Of a DNA stretch of 64,000 nucleotides, positions 55,027 to 64,000 are shown piece by piece. Source of the DNA: Pseudorhodobacter antarcticus (lineage in GTDB: Bacteria; Pseudomonadota; Alphaproteobacteria; Rhodobacterales; Rhodobacteraceae). The stretch's first letter is position 1. Each line of letters starts with the position of its first letter. Where the stretch lies: the NCBI GenBank assembly GCA_945862465.1, contig CAMAYO010000004.1, forward strand, positions 1 through 64,000, read 5' to 3'. A model generated the notes under the pieces. It saw nothing but the letters and a program-made list of their open reading frames with translations, had not been told where the DNA came from and ran no database searches. The translations under genes and the position numbers were made by a program.

Positions 55027-56214
55027 CTATAACGGGCTAGCCCCAAACCCCGCGCCCAACAACCGCTCCCCCTCCGCCAAGGCGAAGCGGTCGGTCATGC
55101 CCGCCACATAATCACAAACACACCGCGCCAGCGTTGTTTCATCTTGGGCAGCACCCAGATCGGCTTGCCATTCGGCAGGCAGCAGGCTTGGATCGGCTAT
55201 GAACAACGGAAAAAGCCCGTCAATCACCCGACTAACCCGCGCCCGCTCCACCATAACTGAGGGTGCGCGGTACATCCGCGTGAACAAAAACGACCGCACC
55301 GCTTTTAGCTCTTGATAGAGCGGCTTGGAAAAACGGATCACTGTCGTGCCCATGTGGCGGATCTCGTCCACGCTGCGCGGTTGGGCAGCCGTTAGACGAT
55401 TTTGCGCCACAGCAATCACATCTTCGACCATCACGCCAAACACACGGCGCAGCGCCTCGTGCCTGCGGCGCATCTTCTCAAGGCCGGGATATAGCCTGTC
55501 CACCTCGGCAAAAGCGGGGCCGGTGACAGGCAGGTCCAAAAGGTCTGCCTCGTCAAACAGGCCCGAGCGCAGGCCATCATGCAGATCATGATGCGAATAG
55601 GCGATGTCATCAGCAATGGCCGCCACCTGCGCTTCGGCACTGGCGTGACTGTCAAGCTCTAGATCCCAAGCGGCGTTCACCTCTGCCAAGGCATAGGGCA
55701 AGGGCCCTGCGTGCTTTTCATCGGCAAAGGGTCCAATCAGGGGGCCGTTGTGCTTGGCTATGCCCTCCAAAGTCTCCCATGTTAGGTTCAGCCCGTCAAA
55801 ATCCGCATAATGCCGCTCTAGGCGGGTTACGATCCGCAGGGCTTGGGCGTTGTGATCAAAGCCGCCATAGGGCGCCATCAACCGCTCCATCGCGTCCTCG
55901 CCGGTATGGCCAAAGGGCGTGTGGCCCAGATCATGGGCCAGCGCTATCGCTTCGGCCAGATCGGTGTTCAACCCCAAAACGCCGGCCAAAGTACGCGCCA
56001 CTTGCGCCACTTCGATCGTATGGGTCAGGCGCGTGCGATAGTAATCGCCCTCGTGCTCTACAAAGACCTGCGTTTTGTGTTTTAGGCGACGAAAAGCGCT
56101 GGAATGGATGATCCGGTCACGATCACGCTGAAAGGCAGAGCGAAAGGACGACAACTGCTCGTCATGCAGACGCCCGCGCGATTGGTCGGGGTGACAGGCG
56201 AAAGGGGCAAGCAT
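55027..56214 (-). CDS. dgt: dGTPase-like deoxynucleoside triphosphate triphosphohydrolase
   Basis: A 395-residue HD-domain protein. The metal site is complete: FRRLKHKTQVFVEHEGDYYRTRLTHTIEV with the first His, HDLGHTPFGHTGEDAM with the HD pair, and a later D in DDIAYSHHDLHDGL. These enzymes hydrolyse dNTPs to deoxynucleoside and tripolyphosphate and shape the nucleotide pool. A further 27 residues upstream of the ATG at 56214 are open but not family-like. It is divergent from the Fe-S carrier gene. Confidence 0.92.
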   Translation of the reverse strand: MLAPFACHPDQSRGRLHDEQLSSFRSAFQRDRDRIIHSSAFRRLKHKTQVFVEHEGDYYRTRLTHTIEVAQVARTLAGVLGLNTDLAEAIALAHDLGHTPFGHTGEDAMERLMAPYGGFDHNAQALRIVTRLERHYADFDGLNLTWETLEGIAKHNGPLIGPFADEKHAGPLPYALAEVNAAWDLELDSHASAEAQVAAIADDIAYSHHDLHDGLRSGLFDEADLLDLPVTGPAFAEVDRLYPGLEKMRRRHEALRRVFGVMVEDVIAVAQNRLTAAQPRSVDEIRHMGTTVIRFSKPLYQELKAVRSFLFTRMYRAPSVMVERARVSRVIDGLFPLFIADPSLLPAEWQADLGAAQDETTLARCVCDYVAGMTDRFALAEGERLLGAGFGASPL

Positions 56215-56366
56215 GACATCTCCCAAAGATTTCCCCCTATATAGCCGCCCTGCCCCCACAAACCAACCCACAGCCCCCAGTTTGCGTTGTGCCAAAAAAC
56301 CCGGCCGACCTTACGCCTTGAACAGCGGCCCCCTTGCGCCTATCTTTCTTATCTAAGGAGTGTCCC

Positions 56367-56699
56367 ATGTCCCTCACCCTACCCCCTCGCGTCACTGACC
56401 GCGCCTTTGACCGTTTGGCCGAAATTGCGGCCCTTACCGGCCAAGCCAAGGCCCTGCGCGTGGCTGTCGAAGGCGGTGGATGTTCGGGCTTTCAATATGA
56501 CATCAAGCTGGATGAGCCCGCAGCCGACGACCTGATCTTGGAAAAGAACGGCCAGCGCGTGCTTGTCGATCAAGTGTCACTCCCCTTCTTGTCCAACGCC
56601 GTGATCGACTTCTCGGCCGAGCTTATCGGCGCGCGCTTTGTCATCCAGAACCCCAACGCCCAATCTTCCTGCGGTTGCGGCACATCTTTCTCGCTCTGA
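56367..56699 (+). CDS. A-type iron-sulfur carrier (IscA/ErpA family)
   Basis: A 110-residue A-type carrier that delivers Fe-S clusters to apo-proteins. The three cluster cysteines are in place: Cys39 (VEGGGCSGFQYD) and Cys102/Cys104 (SSCGCGTSF). The start is ATG 56367 after a strong TAAGGAG site. Within the window it is the partner for the complex I and BolA/Grx systems. ErpA and IscA/SufA cannot be separated by eye; the closing CGCGTSFSL suggests the ErpA-like branch. Confidence 0.92.
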   Translation: MSLTLPPRVTDRAFDRLAEIAALTGQAKALRVAVEGGGCSGFQYDIKLDEPAADDLILEKNGQRVLVDQVSLPFLSNAVIDFSAELIGARFVIQNPNAQSSCGCGTSFSL

Positions 56700-56754
56700 T
56701 CCCTCGCCCTCTGCCACATTCGCCCTAACTTCGGTTTTTGAAGCCGGAGGTTTT

Positions 56755-57459
56755 ATGTCTATCGCCCTTATGCTCGGTTCCGCCCCCAATGCCCTGGATG
56801 CGCGTCAGTGGCCCCGTGCGCCCTTTGACCATATTGTCGCCATCAACAACGCTTGGCGCATCCGCGACGATTGGGATGATCTGTGCTGCCCATGGGATTT
56901 CCCCCAAGATCGCCGCCCTTCCCCTACGACACACCAGCGCCTGATCCTGCAAGAAGACTTTGTGCCCACCCAGAACCTTTACGGCGGCTTTGTCTATGCG
57001 GGCGGCACTATGGCCTTCACCACCGCCTATTGGATGCTCGCCGCCCTGAAGCCAAAGGTTCTGGCCGTTTTGGGCTGCGATATGCACTATCCCCCCTCTG
57101 GCCAAACCCATTTCTACGGCACTGGCACGGCAGACCCCTTGCGCCCTGACATCACGCTGCGCAGCCTAGAGGCCAAGTCTGCGCGCCTGATGGTTCTGGC
57201 AGCGTTACAGGGCTGCGCCATGGTCAACCTTTCCACTGGCCCCTCACGCCTTGTCTTTCCCCGCGCCACCCGCGCCGATCTGCCCCAAACCCGCCCCTCA
57301 GCCTTTGACGCAGCCCTTGCCCGCGCAGCCCTTGCCCGCGAGGCAACGCTTGCTTACCAAGTTCCCTCTGGTCGCTATTGGGAAGAGGCAGAGCGCTTTG
57401 ATACCGCCGAACTCGACAGCCTTGATCAGATGTGGCTGGCCGCTGCCCAAATCACCTGA
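56755..57459 (+). CDS. Unrecognised 234-aa protein
   Basis: A 234-residue cytoplasmic protein starting MSIALMLGSAPNALDARQWP, with GGAGG ten bases ahead. The fold looks alpha/beta: a nucleotide-type N-terminal strand (ALMLGSAPNA), HIVAINNAWRIRDDWDDLCC, and a conserved-looking LAVLGCDMHYPPSGQTHFYG. These resemble families that bind sugar nucleotides or phosphate donors, including some sugar-transferring proteins, but I could not match any. No membrane helix or signal peptide. It follows the Fe-S carrier by 55 bases and precedes xthA by 72. Function unknown. Confidence 0.6.
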   Translation: MSIALMLGSAPNALDARQWPRAPFDHIVAINNAWRIRDDWDDLCCPWDFPQDRRPSPTTHQRLILQEDFVPTQNLYGGFVYAGGTMAFTTAYWMLAALKPKVLAVLGCDMHYPPSGQTHFYGTGTADPLRPDITLRSLEAKSARLMVLAALQGCAMVNLSTGPSRLVFPRATRADLPQTRPSAFDAALARAALAREATLAYQVPSGRYWEEAERFDTAELDSLDQMWLAAAQIT

Positions 57460-57531
57460 GCCTAAACCACAACGCCCTAGATGACAGCGCCGCTCTGACA
57501 GGGTACCAAGGCCCAAGCAGGAGCCTGACCC

Positions 57532-58314
57532 ATGAAAATAGCCACCTTCAACATCAACGGCATCAAAGCCCGCACCGAAGCCTTGCTGGATTGGCTGGCC
57601 GAAGCCCAACCCGATGTCGCCTGCCTGCAAGAGATCAAATCCGTGGACGAGGCTTTCCCCCGCGAAGCCTTTGAAGCCTTGGGCTACCGCGTCGAAACCC
57701 ATGGCATGAAAGCCTTTAACGGCGTGGCGATCCTATCGAAACTGCCGCTTGAAGATGTCACCCGCCGCCTGCCCGGTGACGAGGCTGACGAACAAGCCCG
57801 CTGGATCGAGGCGACCGTGATCGGCCCCAAGCGCGCCGTGCGCCTCTGCGGCCTGTATCTGCCCAACGGCAACCCGACCCCCGGCCCAAAATATGACTAC
57901 AAACTGGCTTGGATGGACAGGATGCTTACCCGTACCCGCACGCTGCTCGCAGATGAGCAGCCCTTGGTCCTGTTCGGCGACTACAACGTTATTCCGCAGG
58001 CCGAAGACGCCGCCCATCCGCAAAACTGGTTGAGCGATGCGCTGTACCTGCCGCAAACGCGCGCTGCCTATCAGCGCCTGCTTAACCTTGGCCTGACCGA
58101 TGCCATCCGCGCCCAAAACCCCGCCCCCGGCACCTATACCTTTTGGGATTTCCAAGCCGGCGCTTGGGAGCGTAACAACGGCATCCGCATCGATCACCTT
58201 TTGCTGTCGCCCCAAGCGGCTGACCTGCTGCAAGCCTCTGGCATCGACAAAGCCGTGCGCGGGCGTGATAGGCCGTCAGACCATGTGCCCGTCTGGATCG
58301 ATCTGGACGCCTGA
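57532..58314 (+). CDS. xthA: Exodeoxyribonuclease III (AP endonuclease)
   Basis: Repairs abasic sites and trims 3' blocks. It has 260 residues. The start KIATFNINGIKARTEALLDW, the Glu in DVACLQEIKSVDEAFP, the DGDYNV-type VLFGDYNVIPQAEDA, and the C-terminal RPSDHVPVWIDLDA with the catalytic Asp-His are all present. The stop overlaps the next gene as TGATG, indicating coupled translation with the flavoprotein. Confidence 0.96.
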   Translation: MKIATFNINGIKARTEALLDWLAEAQPDVACLQEIKSVDEAFPREAFEALGYRVETHGMKAFNGVAILSKLPLEDVTRRLPGDEADEQARWIEATVIGPKRAVRLCGLYLPNGNPTPGPKYDYKLAWMDRMLTRTRTLLADEQPLVLFGDYNVIPQAEDAAHPQNWLSDALYLPQTRAAYQRLLNLGLTDAIRAQNPAPGTYTFWDFQAGAWERNNGIRIDHLLLSPQAADLLQASGIDKAVRGRDRPSDHVPVWIDLDA

Positions 58315-59594
58315 TGTATCCCCAAACCTTCTACGCCCAAACCCTCAGCGACCCCACAGCCCGCCCCGCACTGCATGGCCCGCATGAGACGGACACGGTC
58401 ATCATAGGTGGTGGCCTAGCGGGGCTGACCACGGCGCTGGAACTGGCGCGTGAAGGCGTAGCGGTCACAGTTTTGGAAAGTGAAGCGATTGGCTTTGGGG
58501 CTTCGGGGCGCAATGGCGGCATCGTCTCGCCCGCCTTCGCCTGCGGCTCTGACGCCATCACCGCGCGCGTTGGCCCCGATAAAGCCCGCGCCCTGCATAA
58601 GCTGACCATCGAAGGTGTCGAACGTCTGCGCAGCCACATCCAAACCCTGAACATCGCGCAAGCAAAGCCTATTGCGGGCCTTCTTAACCTGCGCCGTTTC
58701 GATCAGGTCCGCGACCTGCACGCCTATGCCGATGAATTTCAACGCGACTACGGCTATGCCTTCACCTACCTTGACCGCAAAGCCATTCAAGACCGGTTAC
58801 AAACCACCCGTTATTTGCATGGGCTAGAAGACCCCCAAGCCCTTCACATCCATCCGCTGAACTACCTGCGCGCTCTGGCGGTCGAGGTGGAGCGTTTGGG
58901 CGGCAAAATCTATGAACAAAGCCCCGCAATAGGCTGTGATCTTGGACCACAAAAGCGCCTGAAAACGCCCATGGGCCATGTCAGTCCAAAGCGGGTCATC
59001 TTTGCCACGGGCGGCTATACCGGCCCGCTGATACCGCGCCTGAAACGCGCTGTGCTGCCGATTGCCACCTATATGATGGTCTCATCCCCCGCCCCCGATC
59101 TTCTGGCGCAGGTGATCAAGACCAAGGCTGCCATCCTAGATGACCGCCGCGCGTCAGATTACTACCGCTTGGTTGATGGCGGCCAACGCCTGCTTTGGGG
59201 CGGTCGCATCACAACACGGGCGGCCAACCCCCAAGGCGTTGCGGCCGAACTGCGCCGCGCCATGTTGAATGTTTACCCCCAGCTTGCCCCGCTGCAAACC
59301 GATCTCGCTTGGTCGGGCCTGATGGCCTATGCCCGCCACCTGATGCCGCAGGTCGGCCAATTGCAGCCCGATGTCTGGCACATCACCGCCTTTGGCGGCC
59401 ATGGGCTGAACACCACAGCGATTGCCGGCAAGGTTCTGGCAGAAGCCATTCTGCACCAATCTGACCGAATAGAGCTGTTTAAACCTTGGGGCCTAGATTA
59501 CGCGGGCGGCCCGATAGGGCTCGCGGTAGCGCAACTGACCTATTGGTATCTGCAAGCCCAAGACCATTGGCGCGAAAGACGGCACGCGTCCTAA
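58314..59594 (+). CDS. FAD-dependent amine/amino acid oxidase (PuuB/OrdL-like)
   Basis: A 426-residue flavoprotein of the DAO family. The FAD motif VIIGGGLAGLTTALELARE is near residue 30, with GFGASGRNGGIVSPAF after it and the C-terminal HITAFGGHGLNTTAIAGKVL. It matches the gamma-glutamylputrescine oxidase (PuuB/OrdL) group; other proline or sarcosine oxidases are possible. No puu genes are near. Coupling to xthA is positional only. The GHGLNTT segment is the typical FAD-binding end of the family. Confidence 0.88.
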   Translation: MYPQTFYAQTLSDPTARPALHGPHETDTVIIGGGLAGLTTALELAREGVAVTVLESEAIGFGASGRNGGIVSPAFACGSDAITARVGPDKARALHKLTIEGVERLRSHIQTLNIAQAKPIAGLLNLRRFDQVRDLHAYADEFQRDYGYAFTYLDRKAIQDRLQTTRYLHGLEDPQALHIHPLNYLRALAVEVERLGGKIYEQSPAIGCDLGPQKRLKTPMGHVSPKRVIFATGGYTGPLIPRLKRAVLPIATYMMVSSPAPDLLAQVIKTKAAILDDRRASDYYRLVDGGQRLLWGGRITTRAANPQGVAAELRRAMLNVYPQLAPLQTDLAWSGLMAYARHLMPQVGQLQPDVWHITAFGGHGLNTTAIAGKVLAEAILHQSDRIELFKPWGLDYAGGPIGLAVAQLTYWYLQAQDHWRERRHAS

Positions 59595-59626
59595 GGGGCC
59601 AATAGGTGCTTCACGTCTTATCGCCC

Positions 59627-59989
59627 TCAGACGGGCAGCAAACAAACCGCTATCCGCCGCCCTTCGCCCAAAAGCACGTTATAGGTGCGTGCGGCGGCGG
59701 GGGAATTCATCGCCTCTACCCCGATCCCCACCCCTTCGAAGGCCGCGCGAAAATCGGCGGGCAGATGGGCAATCTCGGCCCCCGTGCCCACGATCAGCAC
59801 ATCAATCTTGCCCTGCAGCGACAAGGGCGCATCCCAGTCGCCCAAGCCTCCCCAAGGCCCCGCATCCCAAGGGGTCACCAAACACGCCCCGCGCAGCACA
59901 TGGCGGCCCACGCGAAAAAAGCCCGGCCCATAGCCTTCGATGGCAAGGGCCGAACCATAGGTGATTTCTGTCATGCGAATATCAGCCAT
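59627..59989 (-). CDS. Mth938-fold protein (DUF498)
   Basis: A 120-residue protein. Central YGPGFFRVGRHVLRGACLVT and LIVGTGAEIAHLPADFRAAF are the hallmarks of the Mth938/NDUFAF3 fold; the human member NDUFAF3 is a complex I assembly factor, which is notable given the nuo operon at the left of the window, although bacterial members are not shown to act there. It follows secF in the usual alphaproteobacterial order. Starts at 60004, 59989 or 59974 are possible; 59989 is taken. Confidence 0.85.
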   Translation of the reverse strand: MADIRMTEITYGSALAIEGYGPGFFRVGRHVLRGACLVTPWDAGPWGGLGDWDAPLSLQGKIDVLIVGTGAEIAHLPADFRAAFEGVGIGVEAMNSPAAARTYNVLLGEGRRIAVCLLPV

Positions 59990-59996
59990 GACGGGA

Positions 59997-60977
59997 TCAG
60001 GCATCTATATTGGCAAACTCGTGATCCGCCCCTTTGCCCGAAGCGCGGGGCTTATCGGTGCGGTCAAGCCCAAGGAACAGCACCAAGTTCTTGGCGACAT
60101 AGACCGAGGAATAGGTGCCCAAAATGATCCCCATGAAGATGGCGAACGAAAACCCCCTGATCACATCGCCGCCAAAGGCCAGCATCGACCCCACCGCCAG
60201 CAAGGTGGTGAAAGAGGTTGCCAAGGTGCGGCTGAGGGTTTCGTTGACCGAAAGGTTCATCACCTCTTTCAGGGGCATCGTCTTGTATTTCATCAGGTTT
60301 TCGCGCAACCGGTCAAACACCACCACGGTGTCGTTGATCGAATAGCCCAAAATCGTCAGCAGCGCCGCCACAATGGTCAGATCAAACTTGATCTGAAAGA
60401 CAGCAAATATCCCCACTGTGATGACCACATCATGCAGCAGCGCCAAAACGCCACCCAAGGCGAACTGCCATTCAAAGCGCAGCCAGATATAGGCCAAAAT
60501 CCCCAAAGACGTCGCAGCCAAGGCGATAATCGACGACCAGACCAGTTCCGAGGACACTTTGGGCCCGACAGTTTCCACTGAAACGATCTTCAGCGCGGGG
60601 TCCATAGCGGTCAGCGCCTCGCTCACGCGCTTCATGTCCGCATTGTCGATCTGATCCTGACCATTGGCAGCCGAAAGTCGAATAGAAGCAACGTGCTGAT
60701 CGGCGCGGAACGACGGGTCAAACACTTCGTTGATCGCCACATCGCCAAGGTTCAGCCCATCCAGCGTTGACCGATAGAGCGCCGTATCAATCACGGTCGC
60801 AGACTCAGTGCGCAGCGTCGTGCCACCCTTAAAGTCGATACCATAATTCAGCCCCATGACGCCCCAAGCGACAAAGGACAGAACCATCAGCACAACAGAG
60901 CCGCCAAAGGTGATCCATTGCAGTTTAAAGAAGTCGATATTGGTTTTTTCCGGGGCCAGTCTTAGACGCCATGCCAT
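59997..60977 (-). CDS. secF: Preprotein translocase subunit SecF
   Basis: Membrane partner of SecD, 326 residues, six helices with a large periplasmic loop between helices 1 and 2. Motifs: GLNYGIDFKGGTTLRTES near residue 48, GILAYIWLRFEWQFALGGVL and SINDTVVVFDRLREN. SecDF uses the proton gradient to complete export. It starts ten bases after secD. The frame reaches a long C-terminal tail ending RASGKGADHEFANIDA. Confidence 0.97.
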   Translation of the reverse strand: MAWRLRLAPEKTNIDFFKLQWITFGGSVVLMVLSFVAWGVMGLNYGIDFKGGTTLRTESATVIDTALYRSTLDGLNLGDVAINEVFDPSFRADQHVASIRLSAANGQDQIDNADMKRVSEALTAMDPALKIVSVETVGPKVSSELVWSSIIALAATSLGILAYIWLRFEWQFALGGVLALLHDVVITVGIFAVFQIKFDLTIVAALLTILGYSINDTVVVFDRLRENLMKYKTMPLKEVMNLSVNETLSRTLATSFTTLLAVGSMLAFGGDVIRGFSFAIFMGIILGTYSSVYVAKNLVLFLGLDRTDKPRASGKGADHEFANIDA

Positions 60978-60987
60978 GACGATTACC

Positions 60988-62667
60988 TCACACGATCAGG
61001 GTCTTGGGCTTGCGCCAGTTAAACCAAACCTGAATGATCAAGCGCGTCACGAACAACGCGGTGAACACCGAGGTGATGATGCCGATGAACAGCGCCACGG
61101 CAAAGCCGCGCACGGGCCCTGCCCCAAAGAAATAGAGCACGATCGAGGTGATAAGCGTGGTCACGTTGGCATCTACAATCGCACTCGTGGCGCGTTCATA
61201 GCCCAGTTCAATCGCCCGCGCGGCGGTCTTTGCGTGGCGCAATTCCTCGCGGATGCGCTCATAGACCAGCACGTTGGCATCCACCGCCGTGCCAATTGTC
61301 AGCACAAGGCCTGCAATGCCCGGCAGTGTCAGCGTGCCGCCAATCATCGACAGAATGCCAAAGATGATCCCCATGCTGATCACCAAGGTGATATTGGCGA
61401 AAAAGCCAAAAATACCGTAGCTGGCCTGCATAAAGACGCCCACCAGCACCATGCCGGTGATGGCCGCGATCTGGCCCGCATCAATCGAATCTTGCCCCAG
61501 TTCGGGGCCAACTGTGCGTTCTTCTAGGAAAGTCATCTCAGCCGGCAAAGCGCCTGCGCGCAGCAACACGGCCAGATTGGTTGACCCTTCCACCGTGAAG
61601 TTGCCGGTGATGATCCCCGACCCGCCGGTGATGGCGGTTTGGATGGTGGGGGCCGAGATCACCTGTTTGTCCAGCACAATGGCAAAAGGTTCGCCCACAT
61701 GCGCACCGGTGTATTCGCCAAACTTGCGCGCACCTGATGTGTCGAAGCGGAAGCTCACCGCAGGGCGACCATTCTGGTCAAACGACGGCTGCGCATCGAC
61801 CAGATCGTCGCCCGTCACAACAGGCGCTTCTTCGACCGTGTAATACAGGCCTTGCTGGTCTGCCGCAGGCAACAGCAAATTGCCAACACCCGGATTGGCG
61901 GCTTTATCAGAGCCTTGGCCGATGACCGTGTTAAAGGTCAACTTGGCGGTCGTGCCGATGATGGCTTTGAGTTCCTCAGCCGAGCCGATGCCGGGCACTT
62001 CGATCAAAATCCGGTCTGCGCCCTGCCGTTGGATCGAGGGTTCGCGCGTGCCCGCCGCATCTACCCTGCGGCGGATGATTTCCAAGGATTGCTGCATGGT
62101 GCGGGTATCGGTCGCGGCTTTTTCGGCATCTGACAGCGTGATAACGATATCGCCGCCGTCAGCAACAATATCCATATCCTTCTGACCCGCTCCGGTCAGG
62201 CTGACCACATTCGCGGTCAGGCCTTGCAACTTGGCCAAAGCGGCCGGCATTCCTTCTGGATTGGTCAAGGTGATGCGCAAGGTGCCATCGGGGGAAGGTT
62301 TGCGCTTCACAGGGCCCGTGGCATCGCGCACCTCTTTCAAGGCGTCGCGGGCATCGGGCCAAAAGGCATCCATACGCTGCTTGTAAACATCCGCCAGCTT
62401 CACCTCGGCCAGCAGATGCGCGCCACCGCGCAAATCAAGCCCTAGGTTGACCAGACCAGACGGTGCCCATGCGGGCCAAACCGCCAAGGCAGCGGTTTGG
62501 TCTGGCGTGGCAGCCCCCCCCAGCTTTTCAGCCTTGGCAATGGCTGAGGCTGCATCGTTGTGGGTTTCCACGCGAGAGTAGAACAGGTTGGGCGCGGCAA
62601 GGATCAACCCCACCAGCACCGCGGCCCAAACCACAACACGTTTCCAAAGCGGCGTTTCCAGTTGCAT
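60988..62667 (-). CDS. secD: Preprotein translocase subunit SecD
   Basis: A 559-residue export factor with six helices and a large periplasmic region. Motifs: LDLRGGAHLLAEV near residue 75, DAAGTREPSIQRQGADRILI, VSFRFDTSGARKFGEYTGAH and the C-terminal TAVDANVLVYERIREELR. The opening helix WKRVVVWAAVLVGLILAAP is an uncleaved anchor. It follows yajC by eight bases and precedes secF by ten, the canonical yajC-secD-secF unit. Confidence 0.97.
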   Translation of the reverse strand: MQLETPLWKRVVVWAAVLVGLILAAPNLFYSRVETHNDAASAIAKAEKLGGAATPDQTAALAVWPAWAPSGLVNLGLDLRGGAHLLAEVKLADVYKQRMDAFWPDARDALKEVRDATGPVKRKPSPDGTLRITLTNPEGMPAALAKLQGLTANVVSLTGAGQKDMDIVADGGDIVITLSDAEKAATDTRTMQQSLEIIRRRVDAAGTREPSIQRQGADRILIEVPGIGSAEELKAIIGTTAKLTFNTVIGQGSDKAANPGVGNLLLPAADQQGLYYTVEEAPVVTGDDLVDAQPSFDQNGRPAVSFRFDTSGARKFGEYTGAHVGEPFAIVLDKQVISAPTIQTAITGGSGIITGNFTVEGSTNLAVLLRAGALPAEMTFLEERTVGPELGQDSIDAGQIAAITGMVLVGVFMQASYGIFGFFANITLVISMGIIFGILSMIGGTLTLPGIAGLVLTIGTAVDANVLVYERIREELRHAKTAARAIELGYERATSAIVDANVTTLITSIVLYFFGAGPVRGFAVALFIGIITSVFTALFVTRLIIQVWFNWRKPKTLIV

Positions 62668-62675
62668 CGGCCAGC

Positions 62676-63008
62676 TCAGACAGACGCAGGTTCGGTCTTG
62701 GACATCACTTGCGTGATCGTATGTTTAACGACCTTCACCTTGACGCCTTCGGCAATTTCAATTTCCAACACATTGTCATCGCCCACTTTGACAACCTTTC
62801 CGATAATGCCACCCGCCGTCAGCACCTGATCGCCGCGCCGAACCGCCTCGACCATAGCTTTCAGGTCTTTCATCTTCTTTTGCTGCGGACGGATCAGCAG
62901 CATATACATGATCCCGAAAATCAGGATCAAAGGCAGGAACGAGGCGACTGCAGAACCAGCCCCCCCAGCAGCACCAGCGGTCTGAGCATAAGCAGCAGTC
63001 ACAAACAT
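62676..63008 (-). CDS. yajC: Preprotein translocase accessory subunit YajC
   Basis: A 110-residue inner-membrane protein with one N-terminal helix (about 20-44, VASFLPLILIFGIMYMLLI) followed by the family block RPQQKKMKDLKAMVEAVRRGDQVLTAGGIIG. It associates with SecDF. It is the first gene of the yajC-secD-secF-Mth938 unit and is divergent from serS over a 218-bp gap that must hold both promoters; no clear operator was recognised there. Confidence 0.95.
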   Translation of the reverse strand: MFVTAAYAQTAGAAGGAGSAVASFLPLILIFGIMYMLLIRPQQKKMKDLKAMVEAVRRGDQVLTAGGIIGKVVKVGDDNVLEIEIAEGVKVKVVKHTITQVMSKTEPASV

Positions 63009-63226
63009 CGGTCGTCCTTTCGGTCAAAGATGGCAGTCAGCGGCCACCTTGAAATTTCGCCGCACCCTAGCCTTACGGGGGGATAGGTGCAAGGCGGGGT
63101 CAGCCCCCGTTGTCTTCAAATGCAAGTGTGTAGGGCTAAGTTCAAGGGGACACCCGTTTGAATTGCGCTTCACCCCCGCGCGCTGATCGGGCATATGGGG
63201 GCAACACTCTTCGAAAAGGTTCCGCC

Positions 63227-64000
63227 ATGCACGACATTCGCGCCATCCGTGACAACCCCGCAGCCTTTGATGCCGCCCTCTCGCGCCGTGGCTTGCAGGG
63301 CCTGTCGGCCCAAGTGCTGGCTTTGGATGAAGACCGCCGTGGCAAAATCCTTGCGGCAGAAACCGCAACAGCCGACCAAAACCGCGCTTCCAAAGAAGCA
63401 GGGGCCGCCAAGGGGCGCGGCGATGAGGCCGAGTTTGAGCGTCTTCGCGCAGAAGTCGCCGTGAAGAAAGCGGCCATCCAGCGCCTGACCGAAGAAGCCG
63501 CAGCCGAAGATCAAGCCCTGCGCGATATGCTGATGGGCATTCCCAACCTGCCGCTGGACGGCGTTCCAGACGGCAAAGATGAAACCCAAAACGTCGAAAT
63601 CCATCGCTGGGGCACCCCACGCAGCTTTGATTTCACCCCAAAAGAGCACTTTGAGATTGCGGGTGTGACCCCGAACATGGATTTCGCCACCGCAGCCAAA
63701 CTGTCGGGCAGCCGCTTTGTTGTGCTGAAGGGCGCTGTCACCCGTGTGCACCGTGCCTTGGCCCAACTGATGCTGGACACCCATGTTGACACCCACGGCT
63801 TGACCGAAACTTGGACACCGGTGTTGGTCAAAGACGACGCGATGTATGGCACCAACCAACTGCCCAAATTCGCCGAAGACAGCTATCAAACCACCAACGG
63901 CTGGTGGCTGATCCCCACGGCAGAAGTAACGCTGACCAATTCGGTCGCGGGCGAGATCCTTGAAGAAGCGCAACTGCCCATTCGCATGGCGGGCCATACC
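63227..64000 (+). CDS. serS: Seryl-tRNA synthetase, cut off by the window edge
   Basis: Class II synthetase that charges tRNA-Ser and tRNA-Sec. The first 258 residues are present. The N-terminal coiled-coil arm runs [20 protein letters not shown] through about residue 100 (heptads with [16 protein letters not shown]), and the catalytic domain starts with [14 protein letters not shown]; motif regions such as [20 protein letters not shown] and [16 protein letters not shown] are in place. About 170 residues remain outside. AAAAGG seven bases before ATG 63227 sets the start. It is divergent from yajC. Confidence 0.97.
   Translation, partial: MHDIRAIRDNPAAFDAALSRRGLQGLSAQVLALDEDRRGKILAAETATADQNRASKEAGAAKGRGDEAEFERLRAEVAVKKAAIQRLTEEAAAEDQALRDMLMGIPNLPLDGVPDGKDETQNVEIHRWGTPRSFDFTPKEHFEIAGVTPNMDFATAAKLSGSRFVVLKGAVTRVHRALAQLMLDTHVDTHGLTETWTPVLVKDDAMYGTNQLPKFAEDSYQTTNGWWLIPTAEVTLTNSVAGEILEEAQLPIRMAGHT

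Overview
The window is a gene-dense, roughly 60% G+C chromosome segment, almost certainly from an alphaproteobacterium of the order Rhodobacterales (Rhodobacter/roseobacter relatives). The evidence is the nuo cluster interrupted by small genes of Rhodobacter type, the argS-SPOR-nagZ-scpA-scpB block, the yajC-secD-secF-Mth938 block opposite serS, the coiled-coil/zapA pair beside tkt, and many four-base start/stop overlaps. No insertion sequence, CRISPR array, rRNA or intact prophage was found. Two genes are cut by the window edges: nuoL (left) and serS (right).

Region 1 (1-12950, minus strand): respiratory complex I operon, read nuoA-B-C-D-E-F-G-H-I-J-K-L, with accessory genes between E and F (two small membrane proteins), F and G (one exported protein and one doubtful small ORF) and I and J (a cysteine-free carboxymuconolactone-decarboxylase-fold protein). 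A candidate sigma-70-type promoter lies upstream of nuoA. Region 2 (12961-22009, minus strand): scpA/scpB, nagZ, a SPOR-domain protein and argS (chromosome segregation, wall recycling, division, translation); a holin/muramidase pair that may be the release cassette of a gene transfer agent; ccmE, argC and a DUF1684 gene.

Region 3 (22132-31860): an orphan LuxR-type response regulator, murI, a LysR regulator, purL, a GNAT acetyltransferase, bolA-grxD, zapA with a coiled-coil partner, and tkt. The 515-bp gap before purL is not empty: it holds a likely sRNA with its own promoter and perfect terminator, followed by a structured segment that resembles 6S RNA. Region 4 (31851-41656): DUF808 gene, two tandem GAPDH genes that differ at the cofactor-selecting residue and share a TGTTAGCG-type operator motif, gamma-carbonic anhydrase, gmk, yicC, a PAS protein, aroG (class II DAHP synthase), a GlxA-type AraC regulator and two small envelope genes.

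Region 5 (41932-50408): a complete Liv-type ABC importer (binding protein, two ATPases, two permeases), then a dimethylglycine/sarcosine-dehydrogenase-like flavoprotein and a MobA-like nucleotidyltransferase. Region 6 (50409-53765): the most unusual part. It is a three-gene unit of a periplasmic amino-acid-binding protein, a highly divergent SDF/DAACS symporter lacking the sodium-site motifs, and an Asp/Glu racemase, with no ABC permease or ATPase, next to tRNA-Leu(CAA). I propose a binding-protein-assisted acidic amino acid transporter. Region 7 (53910-64000): YqaA-family protein, dsbB, dGTPase, an A-type Fe-S carrier, an unrecognised 234-aa protein, xthA, a PuuB/OrdL-like oxidase, Mth938-fold protein, secF-secD-yajC, and the start of serS.
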